NCBI GenBank assembly: GCA_947585745.1
Contig: CANPXF010000006.1
Span: 1 to 64,000 of the forward strand
Source: an uncultured Clostridia bacterium
Lineage (GTDB): Bacteria > Bacillota > Clostridia > Oscillospirales > Acutalibacteraceae
DNA: 64,000 nucleotides
Direction of reading: 5' to 3'
The notes beneath the pieces were generated by a model, which had not been told where the DNA came from, searched no databases, and saw only the letters and a list, made by a program, of their open reading frames with translations. How positions within the stretch are numbered: position 1 is the first letter of the stretch; every line of letters begins with the position of its first letter. Below are positions 45,206 through 53,985 of the stretch, piece after piece. Made by a program: the position numbers and the translations under genes.

Positions 45206-46291
45206 TCAATCTTTTAATATCATTTTCATAGTCTTATCCACTACCATATTTTTATCAAATTCGTTTTCCATTTTTTTGCGGCCGAGCTCGCCCATTTTCT
45301 TTCGTTCCTCATAGGTTTTGCTCAAGAACTTGTCCATACATTCGGCTAATGTTTCCACGTCCATCTTTTTGCAAAGATAACCCGTAATTTCTTCATCAAC
45401 AGCCTCTCTGCAACCGGGAATATCTGTAGTAATCAGCGCTCTTCCTGTCGAGGCGGCCTCAAGAAGAACATTGCTCATTCCCTCATGATAGCTCGCTGAA
45501 ACAAAACCGTGAGCCGCGGCGTAATACGGTCTGGGGTTCGACTGAAATCCGTGGAAAACAATCACGCCGTCATCTACAAGCTTTTCAACAACCTCTTTAT
45601 ATTCGTCTTCAAAGAAACCTACAACGTCAAAAACAACCTTATCCTTATACTTTTCCTTTATAATACGCATTGCGGAAAAGGTTTCGTCAACGCCCTTTTC
45701 TTTCATAATTCTTCCGAGGTAGAGAATATGTACTCCGCCGTCCTCCGACGGATACGGTTTAAACTCATAAGAATCCAAATTGACTCCCGCGCCGTTTAGT
45801 ACAACCTCTTTTTCTTTTTTTACTATACCGCGTTTTACAAATTCACTTGCGTTGTATTCATTTTCAAAAAATACTACCTTAGATTTTTTTATACCCGCTT
45901 TATACATTTGAGTAGCTAAAAACGCCATAGGCTGGCTTTGAAAAGCGGTTCCGAGCCCCTGCACATTAACGCAGTAAGGTATTTTCATTCTTCTGCAAAG
46001 AAAACCTGCGTAAACGTTCGGCTTTATAGAATACGTTATAACCATATCGGGCTTTTCGGATTTAAGAAGTTTCTTATAAAATCTGTATAATCCCAAATCC
46101 TCAAAGGGATTAATTCCCCGTCGGTCAAGCTTTGTGTTAATACATCTAAAGCCTAAATCCTTAAAATCATCTTCATGGCCCAAAAAAGGCATACTTATAA
46201 CAACTTCGCCCAAAGTTTTAAGCTTTAACAATAATTCTGTCCTAAACTGCCATAACATATATGAATGATTAGTGATAACCAAAAATTTCAT
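45206..46291 (-). CDS. Family 4 glycosyltransferase, likely second sugar
   Basis: The 361-residue GT-B protein starts FLVITNHSYMLWQFRTELL and carries YCVNVQGLGTAFQS, HILYLGRIMKEKGVDE and YHEGMSNVLLEAASTGRAL. This subtype often follows a PglC/WbaP initiating transferase and adds the second sugar (PglA-like). It is 27 bases downstream of that gene in the same operon, which supports the assignment. Donor unknown. Confidence 0.9.
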   Translation of the reverse strand: MKFLVITNHSYMLWQFRTELLLKLKTLGEVVISMPFLGHEDDFKDLGFRCINTKLDRRGINPFEDLGLYRFYKKLLKSEKPDMVITYSIKPNVYAGFLCRRMKIPYCVNVQGLGTAFQSQPMAFLATQMYKAGIKKSKVVFFENEYNASEFVKRGIVKKEKEVVLNGAGVNLDSYEFKPYPSEDGGVHILYLGRIMKEKGVDETFSAMRIIKEKYKDKVVFDVVGFFEDEYKEVVEKLVDDGVIVFHGFQSNPRPYYAAAHGFVSASYHEGMSNVLLEAASTGRALITTDIPGCREAVDEEITGYLCKKMDVETLAECMDKFLSKTYEERKKMGELGRKKMENEFDKNMVVDKTMKMILKD

Positions 46292-46318
46292 AATCCAAAT
46301 CCATTCCTTAATTAAATA

Positions 46319-46954
46319 TTAATTTTCAGACGGATTATCAACTAAATCGTCGGATTTTCCAAGTTCACCTGTTCCGCCCTCTACGACACCGTCGCTTTTC
46401 AAAACGCTGAATATAGAGCCAAAGAAACAACGCAAATCAAACAAAAAGCTCAGTTTCTCAACATACTCTCCGTCAAATTTTGCCTTAACGGGAATTTCCA
46501 ATTCATCTCTGCCGTTTATCTGCGCCCAGCCTGTTAAACCGGGTTTAACATTATTAGCGCCGTATTTATCGCGTTCAGCAACCAAATCGTCCTGATTCCA
46601 TAAAGCAGGACGAGGTCCTATTATGCTCATCTTTCCCATAAAAATATCCCATATCTGCGGAAGCTCGTCAAAACTTGATTTTCTTAAAAACTTTCCGACT
46701 CTTGTTATGTATTGGTCGGGATTATCTAACTGATGTGTCGGAATATCGTGCGGCGTCGACATTTTCATAGAACGAAATTTATGTAACGTAAAAAATTCCT
46801 TATTAAGTCCGACGCGCTTTTGAGTAAATAACGCGGGACCCGGGTCGTCAATCTTTATCGCAATAATAATTACGAGGTAAAGCCACGACAGAATTACAAG
46901 CGCCAAAAAAGAAAGTGTAATATCAATAATTCGCTTAAAATATTTAGCGTACAT
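46319..46954 (-). CDS. Initiating sugar-phosphate transferase (PglC/WbaP C-terminal type)
   Basis: The 211-residue protein has one N-terminal hydrophobic re-entrant segment, then KIDDPGPALFTQKRVG, HKFRSMKMST, FDELPQIWDIFMGKMSIIGPRP split motifs and PGLTGWAQINGRDE. This is the short bacterial sugar transferase (PF02397) that places a sugar 1-phosphate on undecaprenyl phosphate, the first committed step. It is the first gene after the strong promoter at 47043-47071, consistent with the order of assembly. Confidence 0.93.
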   Translation of the reverse strand: MYAKYFKRIIDITLSFLALVILSWLYLVIIIAIKIDDPGPALFTQKRVGLNKEFFTLHKFRSMKMSTPHDIPTHQLDNPDQYITRVGKFLRKSSFDELPQIWDIFMGKMSIIGPRPALWNQDDLVAERDKYGANNVKPGLTGWAQINGRDELEIPVKAKFDGEYVEKLSFLFDLRCFFGSIFSVLKSDGVVEGGTGELGKSDDLVDNPSEN

Positions 46955-47042
46955 AAATTTCCCTCACCTACACAATACTGCGCTTTAAAAGTAAATTTTG
47001 TCAAAAAACGACAAAAAACACAGTATCCCACAATCATTTAAT

Positions 47043-47071
47043 ATAATACTACAAAAACAGTTATATGTCAA
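47043..47071 (-). promoter_or_regulatory. SigA-type promoter of the polysaccharide operon
   Basis: On the minus strand, TTGACA (47066-47071) and TATTAT (47043-47048) are 17 bases apart, near consensus. Transcription would begin about 47036 and read toward the initiating transferase gene. It is the only strong promoter seen before the roughly 38-kb unidirectional cluster. Confidence 0.8.
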
Positions 47072-47134
47072 TAAAATTGGTCTTTACATAACATTAAAAT
47101 AATATAAAAATTTAACCATAAATATTAATATAAA

Positions 47135-47162
47135 AAGCGGTAGTTCAATAATACTACCGCTT
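47135..47162 (-). terminator. Terminator of the LuxC/LuxE-like operon
   Basis: A ten-base perfect inverted repeat (aagcggtagt / actaccgctt) lies just past the LuxC-like stop, followed by T-rich sequence on the minus strand. It insulates the polysaccharide promoter downstream. Confidence 0.8.
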
Positions 47163-47181
47163 AAAAACACAAATATAAATT

Positions 47182-48408
47182 TTAACAACTTATATTTATA
47201 ATTCTTGTCAATTGGGCGAACAAATCATAGCCGTCCCAAATAAGATTAAAATCCATTGTTTTTCCAATCGGAACGATACGGTCAACACCCTTAATTCCCG
47301 ATTCAATTAAGGGAATAATATCTTTGCTATCTCCTAAAAGTCCAACCGTCTGACAACGTTTATCATTACATACATTTCTTAGAGCCATAATGTCATCGCA
47401 ATCATATTCAAAGAAAAAACCGCTGTTTTGCATTAACTCCATAACATTCTCGGACAAATCAGAAACCTTTACACGAACAATCAAATTATCATCAGAATTT
47501 TCAATCTTTGAGTTTGAAAAAGCTATCGCCGATAGGTAACCGTTTACGAGTTTATCTATACTCTGTATCGGCTGAAAAGTATATTTTTTACTGACAAGAT
47601 TATGTAAATTTTCCCAAAAAAGTTTTTTTGCCTTTTCTTTTGAATTTCCAATCCAAACAACCATCCTCGGGCTCGTACAGGCATTTTGGTCAGTAAAATA
47701 AGTGTCATTATAGAAATCTTCAGCAAATCTTTCTTTATTCGTAAGCTCCATATATTTATCGCTATTAATAATTGCCAAAGAATACCTGTCGGAAAAAAGA
47801 ATCTCAGTACTCCTTGCGGATAACTCTGATTTTCTGATTTCCGCTATTGTTGCATCTCCGCCCCAAACAATTCTTGTATCGCAAAGATAAGATAAAGCAT
47901 CATTTATCCGCATATCTCTTTCATATCTTACTAAAACTATATACGGGCGTAAATTTTCATATTCCAAAAGAGTTTTATTAATTGAATCAACAATTATTTT
48001 CGTTTGCATAAAATCTTTTGACGGTATTCTGACTACATTGCTGTTACCCGTAATTAATCCCGAAACAAGACTGTACGCAAAATTCACAGGTACATTTGAA
48101 GGCGCTATATGAAATGCTACGCCTCGTCCGAGGCGTAAATTTTTATCATTAAAATTGTATTTTTCCTTAATCTTTAATACAGATGCCTTCCTTATCCAAA
48201 AAGCAAAGGTGATAACATCTGAATAAGTCCTGCTTGAAACATTACTCATTATATTTTTTGATAAATCATTAAGAAAATTTACCACGCTTTCATCAAACGG
48301 TTTCATTGCGGGAATCTGCGAAAGCATTTTAAGACATTCAGCGTCACCCGTAAGAAATGTGATTTTATCAAAAACTTCTTTATTTAAATTTTGCTGCATA
48401 TGTATCAC
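47182..48408 (-). CDS. LuxC-like acyl-CoA/acyl-protein reductase
   Basis: The 408-residue protein is of the LuxC family: RLGRGVAFHIAPSNVPVNFAY split nucleotide-binding region, GNSNVVRIPSKD, and the catalytic cysteine Cys244 in TDQNACTSPR. LuxC reduces an enzyme-bound acyl group to an aldehyde with NADPH. No luciferase genes are nearby. The GTG at 48408 has GAGG five bases upstream. It overlaps the luxE-like gene end, so the two are coupled, as in lux operons. Confidence 0.87.
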   Translation of the reverse strand: MIHMQQNLNKEVFDKITFLTGDAECLKMLSQIPAMKPFDESVVNFLNDLSKNIMSNVSSRTYSDVITFAFWIRKASVLKIKEKYNFNDKNLRLGRGVAFHIAPSNVPVNFAYSLVSGLITGNSNVVRIPSKDFMQTKIIVDSINKTLLEYENLRPYIVLVRYERDMRINDALSYLCDTRIVWGGDATIAEIRKSELSARSTEILFSDRYSLAIINSDKYMELTNKERFAEDFYNDTYFTDQNACTSPRMVVWIGNSKEKAKKLFWENLHNLVSKKYTFQPIQSIDKLVNGYLSAIAFSNSKIENSDDNLIVRVKVSDLSENVMELMQNSGFFFEYDCDDIMALRNVCNDKRCQTVGLLGDSKDIIPLIESGIKGVDRIVPIGKTMDFNLIWDGYDLFAQLTRIINISC

Positions 48409-49471
48409 TGCATCCTCTTAATTCAGCGTTTTTCATTCGCCCCGTTATTTTAAAGTATTTTCCTTTTCTTCCACAAGGGCAGTCATCCTCGCCTAAGATT
48501 ATCCCTTCATCTTCGGTTATAAGACTGTGTCCCGGATATGACTCAGGTATAGTGCTTAACACCTGTATAATACCTTTTTCGTTAAAATCACACTCCGAAA
48601 AATCTATTGGTCTTCTCGTAATAATATCGGAGAAAATACTCGCGTGTAAATGACTGCATTCACACTGCATATAAATACATCCTGTCTGCTCAACCATACC
48701 GTAGTAATCGTGTATAGAATCAAGCCCGCAAACATTATTGAGCCTTTTATGAAATTCTTCAGGGCTTACAGCTTCATTTACAAGTTTTTTCCAACCTCCG
48801 CCGTGAATCATAATTCCATTTGATAAATCAAATTTTATTCCTTCTTTTTCAAGACGGATAAGCTCTTTATAAAAATGTTGCCAAATCATAAATGTAAAGC
48901 CAAATAGTAAAATTTTCTGACCTTTGTACTTCAAAAGAAAATCTCGCATTGCATCTACATCAAGCTTCATATCATCATCAAGAGCGTAAATTTTCTTTGA
49001 GCCGAACATTGAGAATCCGAGGATTCCAGCTCCTCTCGCCGAAAACATCATTCGATTTTTTACTACGCTCGGACAGTCAATAATAATCATCGGCATTCTT
49101 GCCGAGCCCGTAAATGACGAAACAATTTTAACCATTGCTTTTTGCTGATTGGAGGATGTTGTCCTGTCGAGAAAAATTTTGCTTACAGCCTGTCCCGTTG
49201 TTCCTGAAGAAGTCATTGTCTTTACAATTTCGCTCTTGTCTACTGACTTGAGTTCCAGCTCCTTAAACAAACGCACGGGCAGAAACGGTAAATCCTTATA
49301 CGTTTTAATACTGTCAACATTGAAATCAATACTATCCAAAATACGGCTGTATTCCGGACAGTTTTCCTTGTGAAGTTTTGTAAGCTTAATAAGCCTGTCA
49401 TTAAGAAGTTTCTCTTTATCCTCTTTATTGAGAGAGTACGGAGGTATTTCTAATATGTTTTCAAAATTCAT
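48380..49471 (-). CDS. LuxE-like acyl-protein synthetase
   Basis: The 363-residue protein belongs to the LuxE/PaaK-related adenylating family: LPVRLFKELELKS, TMTSSGTTGQAVSKI as the AMP-binding loop, DYYGMVEQTGCIYMQCE and a CPCGRKG zinc-like motif near the end. LuxE activates a fatty acid as acyl-AMP and passes it to LuxC. The ATG at 49471 has GGAG seven bases upstream. It is preceded by an acetyltransferase gene in the same operon. Confidence 0.87.
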   Translation of the reverse strand: MNFENILEIPPYSLNKEDKEKLLNDRLIKLTKLHKENCPEYSRILDSIDFNVDSIKTYKDLPFLPVRLFKELELKSVDKSEIVKTMTSSGTTGQAVSKIFLDRTTSSNQQKAMVKIVSSFTGSARMPMIIIDCPSVVKNRMMFSARGAGILGFSMFGSKKIYALDDDMKLDVDAMRDFLLKYKGQKILLFGFTFMIWQHFYKELIRLEKEGIKFDLSNGIMIHGGGWKKLVNEAVSPEEFHKRLNNVCGLDSIHDYYGMVEQTGCIYMQCECSHLHASIFSDIITRRPIDFSECDFNEKGIIQVLSTIPESYPGHSLITEDEGIILGEDDCPCGRKGKYFKITGRMKNAELRGCSDTYAAKFK

Positions 49472-49512
49472 CACATATCTCCTGCAAATACAAATTCTTC
49501 GTGGGATATTTG

Positions 49513-50184
49513 TTAAAAAACTTTTTTATCTTCGTTCTTTTTAAGTATTCTGGCAGGATTACCAATTGCGACATATTCGTCACCAATATCCTTATATACA
49601 GAGGACGACATTCCTATTACTGTATAATCGCCAATAGAAACCTTTTGAATGACGCAACAGTTCATACCGAGAAAAGTATATTTCCCGATATGCACGCCAC
49701 CCGCTAATGTGCAAGCAGGCGACAAAACGCCTCCTTCACCAATAAAACAATCATGAGCCACATGTACAAAAAATTGAATTAAAGCATAATCATCAATTGT
49801 AACATTACATGAAACAGAAGCGGTGCGTTGTATCACAACGCCTTTACCGATTTTTGTGGATTCAGGAATATGAACATCCGGATGAATAAGAGTTACAGGA
49901 GTCCAGCCCACAGTCTCTATTTTTTTCGCGACTTTTTCACGCGCTACGGGCTCTCCTAAGGCGATTACAATATCAAGATTTTTACCGTAACGCTGTAAAG
50001 CATTATCAAATGAAATAACCTCAATATCATTAATTATTTTTTTATCTCCGTCTTTTATATATTCACTATCGACAATAAAAATAAATTCATTCCATTTAGG
50101 TGTTTCATCGTTAATCTGTTTTGCAAGCTCGGCTATTTCTCTTCCCAATCCGCCTGCCCCGTATATAGCAAGAGTTCTATTCAT
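49513..50184 (-). CDS. NeuD/PglD-like acyltransferase
   Basis: The 223-residue protein has an N-terminal LAIYGAGGLGREIAELA nucleotide-sugar domain and a hexapeptide-repeat beta-helix with VHVAHDCFIGEGG and GKYTFLGMNCCV. It should acylate an activated sugar. The ATG at 50184 has GGAGG close upstream; an earlier in-frame ATG overlaps that site. In an operon with an ACP and an acyl ligase, the donor could be an acyl-ACP rather than acetyl-CoA, which is inference. Confidence 0.85.
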   Translation of the reverse strand: MNRTLAIYGAGGLGREIAELAKQINDETPKWNEFIFIVDSEYIKDGDKKIINDIEVISFDNALQRYGKNLDIVIALGEPVAREKVAKKIETVGWTPVTLIHPDVHIPESTKIGKGVVIQRTASVSCNVTIDDYALIQFFVHVAHDCFIGEGGVLSPACTLAGGVHIGKYTFLGMNCCVIQKVSIGDYTVIGMSSSVYKDIGDEYVAIGNPARILKKNEDKKVF

Positions 50185-50211
50185 AACATCCTCCAAAATT
50201 TTATATTTATA

Positions 50212-51624
50212 CTATATATTTACAAGTTTCTTTAACTCGTTGTACATAACTTTGCCTGAAGAATTCTTAGGAATTGAGGGAACATATACTGTATGTATGG
50301 CTGAAAGATTTAAATTTATTTTTTCAGCAATAAATCTCTTTCCCTCTTCCATAATTTTCTCATCAGTAAAGAAAAGATATAACGAATCGTCAACACCGTC
50401 GCAGGAAAATTCCAATCCGTCATATTTCGCTTTAACTATTCTGTCAATCTCGTCAAGATTTATTCTTTTTCCGAACATCTTGAGAAAACGCTTCTTCCTT
50501 CCGACAATATAATAAAAGCCGTCTTTATCCATTTTTGCCATATCGCCTGTAATAAGCCTGCCGTTTCGCTCGTCACCCTTCGATAAATCGTCAACGCTGT
50601 TGGCGTAACCCATAGTAACATTTTCGCCCTCATATATGAGCTCACCAACAATATCCGGTTCATTTATTATCTCACAGTCAGCACCTACAAGGCTGAATTT
50701 GCCTCCAGGTATAGCAATACCCATACTACCGCATTTTTCGATTGCCATTTCAGCCGGAAGATAAGCCATTCTCGCGGTTGCCTCCGTCTGTCCGTACATT
50801 ACTATAAATTCTCTGCCCTTTTTCGCGCAGTCTTCGGCAAATTCTCTGTGTAATTCGGGTAACAGCTTTCCGCCCGCCTGAGTCATTTGTTTCAATGACG
50901 GCAAATCCATTCTAAAAAATCTAAGCTTTTTTAAAATTTCATATGTATATGGAACTCCACCGAACGAGGTAGCCTCTTTATCTCTAAAAAACTGCCAAAA
51001 TTCCTTTTGCATTAAGGTCTTATCGGTTATCAGAATTTTTGCGCCAACATACAAATGAGTATTAATTATTGACAAGCCGTAAGTATAATTCATCGGCAAT
51101 GTTGTGATAGGTCTTTCGTTATTGTCAATTTTCAAATATTCAACTATGGACTCGGTATTAGCCTTAATATTTTTATAGCTTTGTCTGACAAGCTTTGAGC
51201 TTCCTGTTGAACCCGAGGTCGTTAATAATAAAGCTAAATCATTGTGCAGTTTCGGCTTTTCATTATTAATTCTAACTAAAGAATAACCGTATTCAGAATA
51301 GTCTAATTCCCCGATTTTTTTAAGAGCTGTATTCTTATTATTAGGAATCCATAAAAACTCAGGGGCGTATGTTGTAATAAGGTTCTCCAAAAGCTCGTCA
51401 TCAAGGTCAGCATCAATCATAACAGGAACAACTCCGGCATTAATCATAGCCGCATAACCCGCCAATGAGCCTATACTATTACTGCATAAATTAAACACCA
51501 GAGTTCGTCCGATTATTTTTTTAAATTTGTCTTGTAAGTTTGATAATTGCGTATAGGAGATAATATTACCGTTATCATCTTCCGCCGCAATAGAATTTCC
51601 GAAATCCTTAAAGTTCCACATCAT
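50212..51624 (-). CDS. AMP-dependent acyl-CoA/acyl-ACP synthetase
   Basis: The 470-residue ANL-superfamily enzyme has LLLTTSGSTGSSKLVRQS (P-loop-like motif), VMYGQTEATARM, LITGDMAKMDKDG and a C-terminal lysine in PKNSSGKVMYNEL. It activates a carboxylic acid as an adenylate and passes it to a thiol, most likely the ACP encoded immediately upstream. Its start overlaps the acp gene. Substrate acid is unknown. Confidence 0.88.
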   Translation of the reverse strand: MMWNFKDFGNSIAAEDDNGNIISYTQLSNLQDKFKKIIGRTLVFNLCSNSIGSLAGYAAMINAGVVPVMIDADLDDELLENLITTYAPEFLWIPNNKNTALKKIGELDYSEYGYSLVRINNEKPKLHNDLALLLTTSGSTGSSKLVRQSYKNIKANTESIVEYLKIDNNERPITTLPMNYTYGLSIINTHLYVGAKILITDKTLMQKEFWQFFRDKEATSFGGVPYTYEILKKLRFFRMDLPSLKQMTQAGGKLLPELHREFAEDCAKKGREFIVMYGQTEATARMAYLPAEMAIEKCGSMGIAIPGGKFSLVGADCEIINEPDIVGELIYEGENVTMGYANSVDDLSKGDERNGRLITGDMAKMDKDGFYYIVGRKKRFLKMFGKRINLDEIDRIVKAKYDGLEFSCDGVDDSLYLFFTDEKIMEEGKRFIAEKINLNLSAIHTVYVPSIPKNSSGKVMYNELKKLVNI

Positions 51625-51844
51625 ACTTCTTTAAAATTTCCTTACCCTTTTCGTATGAGCTAAAGTCAATTATATCATCAGTATCCATCATAATATCAAA
51701 CTCATCTTCAATTGCGGAAACCAAACCCATATGTCCTACAGAATCCCATTGAGATATACCCTGGTATTCAAGTCCCTGCAATTCTTCTTCGCTTATACCT
51801 AATGTTTCAGTAAACGTCTTATTGTACTTCTCTAAATTTGTCAT
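51608..51844 (-). CDS. Acyl carrier protein
   Basis: The 78-residue acidic protein has the phosphopantetheine site Ser35 in QWDSVGHMGLVSAIE and ends in an overlap with the ligase gene. It is a dedicated carrier, not the housekeeping fatty-acid ACP, because it lies in an operon with an SDR, an ANL ligase and LuxC/LuxE-like genes. The size and helical pattern fit ACPs exactly. Confidence 0.93.
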   Translation of the reverse strand: MTNLEKYNKTFTETLGISEEELQGLEYQGISQWDSVGHMGLVSAIEDEFDIMMDTDDIIDFSSYEKGKEILKKYDVEL

Positions 51845-51894
51845 AATTTACATCTCCTGCTAAAAATTTATATAATATACTCACGGGCATATAT

Positions 51895-52641
51895 TTAGAC
51901 TAACGCCTCACCGTCTACGCCCAAAATCTGCCCTGTAATATAGCTTGATAGGTCACTGCCCAAAAATACCGCAGCATTTGCAATATCTGTCGGTGTTCCC
52001 AAACGTCCGATTTTTATATTTGATAAATGTTCTTCAACTTTTTCTTCGCCTATACTTCTAAACATATCAGTATCAATCATACCGGGAGCAATTGCGTTTA
52101 CTCTAATATTCAGCGGAGCAAGCTCTTTTGCCGAAGTTTTTGTTAACGCGGCAACCGCGCCTTTAGACGCGGAATACACCATTTGCCCTGCATTTCCTTC
52201 TATCCCGACAATGCTCGAAAGATTAATTATACTTCCGCTTTTTTGTCTGCTCATCAGCTTGTATGCAAGTTGAATCATATTAATTACAGCAAACACATTA
52301 ACGTCGAAAATATCTTTCATTAACTTCTCGTCTATCATACCAATTAACGCGTCTTTCATAACTCCGGCATTATTAACTAATATATCTAATCTGCCTGATT
52401 GTTTTTTAATTTTAATTAATGCAGCCTTTGCCTTGTCCGTTTCTCTTACATCAAAATATAATGGTATTATTTTTGAACCGAATTTTTCACTTAATTCCTT
52501 TGCTGACTTGTCTAACGAACCTTCAACACGAGCGACAGCGTATACAACTGCTCCCTCTTGTGCAAATCTATATAAAATTTTTTTTCCTATTCCCCTGTTG
52601 CATCCTGTAATTAACGCGACCTTATCCTTTAAAATATTCAT
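51895..52641 (-). CDS. FabG-like short-chain dehydrogenase/reductase
   Basis: The 248-residue classical SDR has TGCNRGIGKKIL, NNAGVMKDALIG, NLSSIVG and the YSASKGAVA catalytic Tyr-x3-Lys. It resembles 3-oxoacyl-ACP reductases. As first gene of the ACP operon it probably reduces a keto group on the ACP-bound acyl chain. A SigA-type promoter lies just upstream at 52683-52711. Confidence 0.9.
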   Translation of the reverse strand: MNILKDKVALITGCNRGIGKKILYRFAQEGAVVYAVARVEGSLDKSAKELSEKFGSKIIPLYFDVRETDKAKAALIKIKKQSGRLDILVNNAGVMKDALIGMIDEKLMKDIFDVNVFAVINMIQLAYKLMSRQKSGSIINLSSIVGIEGNAGQMVYSASKGAVAALTKTSAKELAPLNIRVNAIAPGMIDTDMFRSIGEEKVEEHLSNIKIGRLGTPTDIANAAVFLGSDLSSYITGQILGVDGEALV

Positions 52642-52682
52642 TTTTCTCCCCTAACCAAAATTTTTACATCATAATTGAATAT

Positions 52683-52711
52683 AGTTTAACACATATTTTA
52701 TTAATCGTCAA
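52683..52711 (-). promoter_or_regulatory. Promoter of the SDR-ACP-LuxEC-like operon
   Basis: TTGACG (52706-52711) and TAAACT (52683-52688) on the minus strand are separated by 17 bases, directly upstream of the SDR gene. Confidence 0.75.
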
Positions 52712-52919
52712 ACTAAATAAATTCACAAACACATTAATAATTTACAAAATTAATGGATGTATAAGAATTCGGACATTCTTAATTTATGTAAAAAAAGTTA
52801 CAACAGATTTTTTATTGTAATAATAAATTCATAAATTATAAAAAATGGTAAAAATTTGTCACATCTGACATTATTTGTCAAAATTTTATTTCAACTGAAT
52901 TACAATAGTGTAAGAAACA

Positions 52920-52947
52920 TTGCATAGTGAAAAAAATTGACTATAAT
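52920..52947 (+). promoter_or_regulatory. Promoter of the DUF6514-like gene
   Basis: TTGCAT (52920-52925) and TATAAT (52942-52947) have a 16-base spacer. The position rules out the GTG at 52927 as the start of the following gene. Confidence 0.75.
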
Positions 52948-52977
52948 AAAGATATGATAACACAAGCGGGTGATTTT

Positions 52978-53181
52978 ATGACGACATACAGCGTTATTTC
53001 TCCGAAAGATGACAAAAAGGGTTACGGACTTAAAATAACAAATGTCAAGTATATCGAGGACCTTTCAAACGATTACAACGCGGTTAAAAAGCTTGCGGAC
53101 ACCTGCAACCGCTGTAATGTAGAAATGGAGTTTTTCCCCGATGTACTCGATAATTTCCTTTCAGACTATGAATCCTTTTAA
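52978..53181 (+). CDS. Small DUF6514-like protein
   Basis: This 67-residue protein (TTYSVISPKDDKKGYGLKI, then EDLSNDYNAVKKLAD and a C-terminal DVLDNFLSDYE) resembles the DUF6514 family, common in Clostridia and of unknown function. The ATG at 52978 follows a GGTGA site; an upstream GTG lies inside the promoter. The protein is soluble and has two adjacent cysteines in TCNRCN. It stands alone between an acyl operon and the fumarate reductase operon. Confidence 0.7.
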   Translation: MTTYSVISPKDDKKGYGLKITNVKYIEDLSNDYNAVKKLADTCNRCNVEMEFFPDVLDNFLSDYESF

Positions 53182-53230
53182 AAATTGTTTTTAGCCTTAT
53201 CAAAAATAAGATTTTCCGTTAGATTTAACA

Positions 53231-53272
53231 AAAGCCGGGAAGAAGGGTGATTTTACTCTTCTTCCCGACTTT
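53231..53272. terminator. Bidirectional terminator
   Basis: A long hairpin (aaagccgggaagaag / cttcttcccgacttt) separates the converging DUF6514-like gene and the iron-sulfur subunit gene. T-rich flanks exist on both strands. Confidence 0.8.
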
Positions 53273-53280
53273 TGTTTCAG

Positions 53281-53985
53281 TCAGTTTTTTCTTTTCCAGA
53301 CGGATACCGCGTTTGAATTTACCATAAGATTCTGAATGTCTATACCAACAGGACATATATTCATACACGAAAGCGATTTCCCACAGCCGTTGTAGATGTT
53401 CTTTCTGTAATTTTTAAGAACGTCATAGCCCTTAGTTTTATTTAACTCGGAAATAATCCTTGAAACGGGTACTGTAGCCGAAGCTCCGAAAAAGCCTGCG
53501 TCCACGGAAAAGTTGGGACATACTTCAAGGCAACACCCGCATTGAATACATCTCGACGCTTCATAGGCAAGCTCTGTTTTTTTCGGTTTCAGCTCGGAAT
53601 TATCTTCAAGCCAGACGTTTAAATTTTTGAGATTCTCAAACATCGGAGTTCTGTCGACGACAAGGTCGCAGACTGTAGGAAATTTTTTAAGCGGTTCTAA
53701 TGTTATCTTGCCGTTTTTAAACTCGGAAAGCTTTGTATCGCAGGCAAGGCGCGGTCTTCCGTTAATTACCATAGCGCAGGCGCCGCATTTCTTCTGCAGG
53801 CAATTACAATCCCACTTAATCTCCCCTACATCATTTGAATCAATATCCTTTAAATTACTGCTGTTAATCGTATTAAGAAGTGATGAAATTGTTGTTTCAT
53901 CGTTATCGCAGTTTAATTCAATTATCTGACGGTACGGCTTTGATTCAGGAGATTTTTGTCTTAAAATATCAATTCTCAATTTCAT
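53281..53985 (-). CDS. frdB: Fumarate reductase/succinate dehydrogenase iron-sulfur subunit
   Basis: The 234-residue protein has a 2Fe-2S site (CNCLQKKCGACAMVINGRP), a ferredoxin motif CIQCGCCLEVCP and a second cluster motif CGKSLSCMNICPVG. This is the standard B subunit relaying electrons between the membrane subunit and the flavoprotein. It overlaps the flavoprotein gene by 17 bases and is followed by a terminator. In an anaerobe the complex most likely reduces fumarate. Confidence 0.93.
   Translation of the reverse strand: MKLRIDILRQKSPESKPYRQIIELNCDNDETTISSLLNTINSSNLKDIDSNDVGEIKWDCNCLQKKCGACAMVINGRPRLACDTKLSEFKNGKITLEPLKKFPTVCDLVVDRTPMFENLKNLNVWLEDNSELKPKKTELAYEASRCIQCGCCLEVCPNFSVDAGFFGASATVPVSRIISELNKTKGYDVLKNYRKNIYNGCGKSLSCMNICPVGIDIQNLMVNSNAVSVWKRKN

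Larger units (their letters stand above)
52642..52977. other. Divergent intergenic region (336 bases)
   Basis: This AT-rich gap holds the minus-strand promoter at 52683-52711 and the plus-strand promoter at 52920-52947. TTTGTCA occurs twice (52855-52861 and 52874-52880) with an inverted TGACA between (52866-52870), a possible operator. No gene-length open frame is supported. Confidence 0.6.

Noticed and set aside
46994..47018. Possible attenuator hairpin in the polysaccharide operon leader
   Set aside because: The stem TTTTGTC/GACAAAA is short and AT-rich, and no competing structure was seen.
47182..49471. Bioluminescence operon
   Set aside because: LuxC- and LuxE-like genes are present but there is no LuxA/LuxB luciferase gene in the window.
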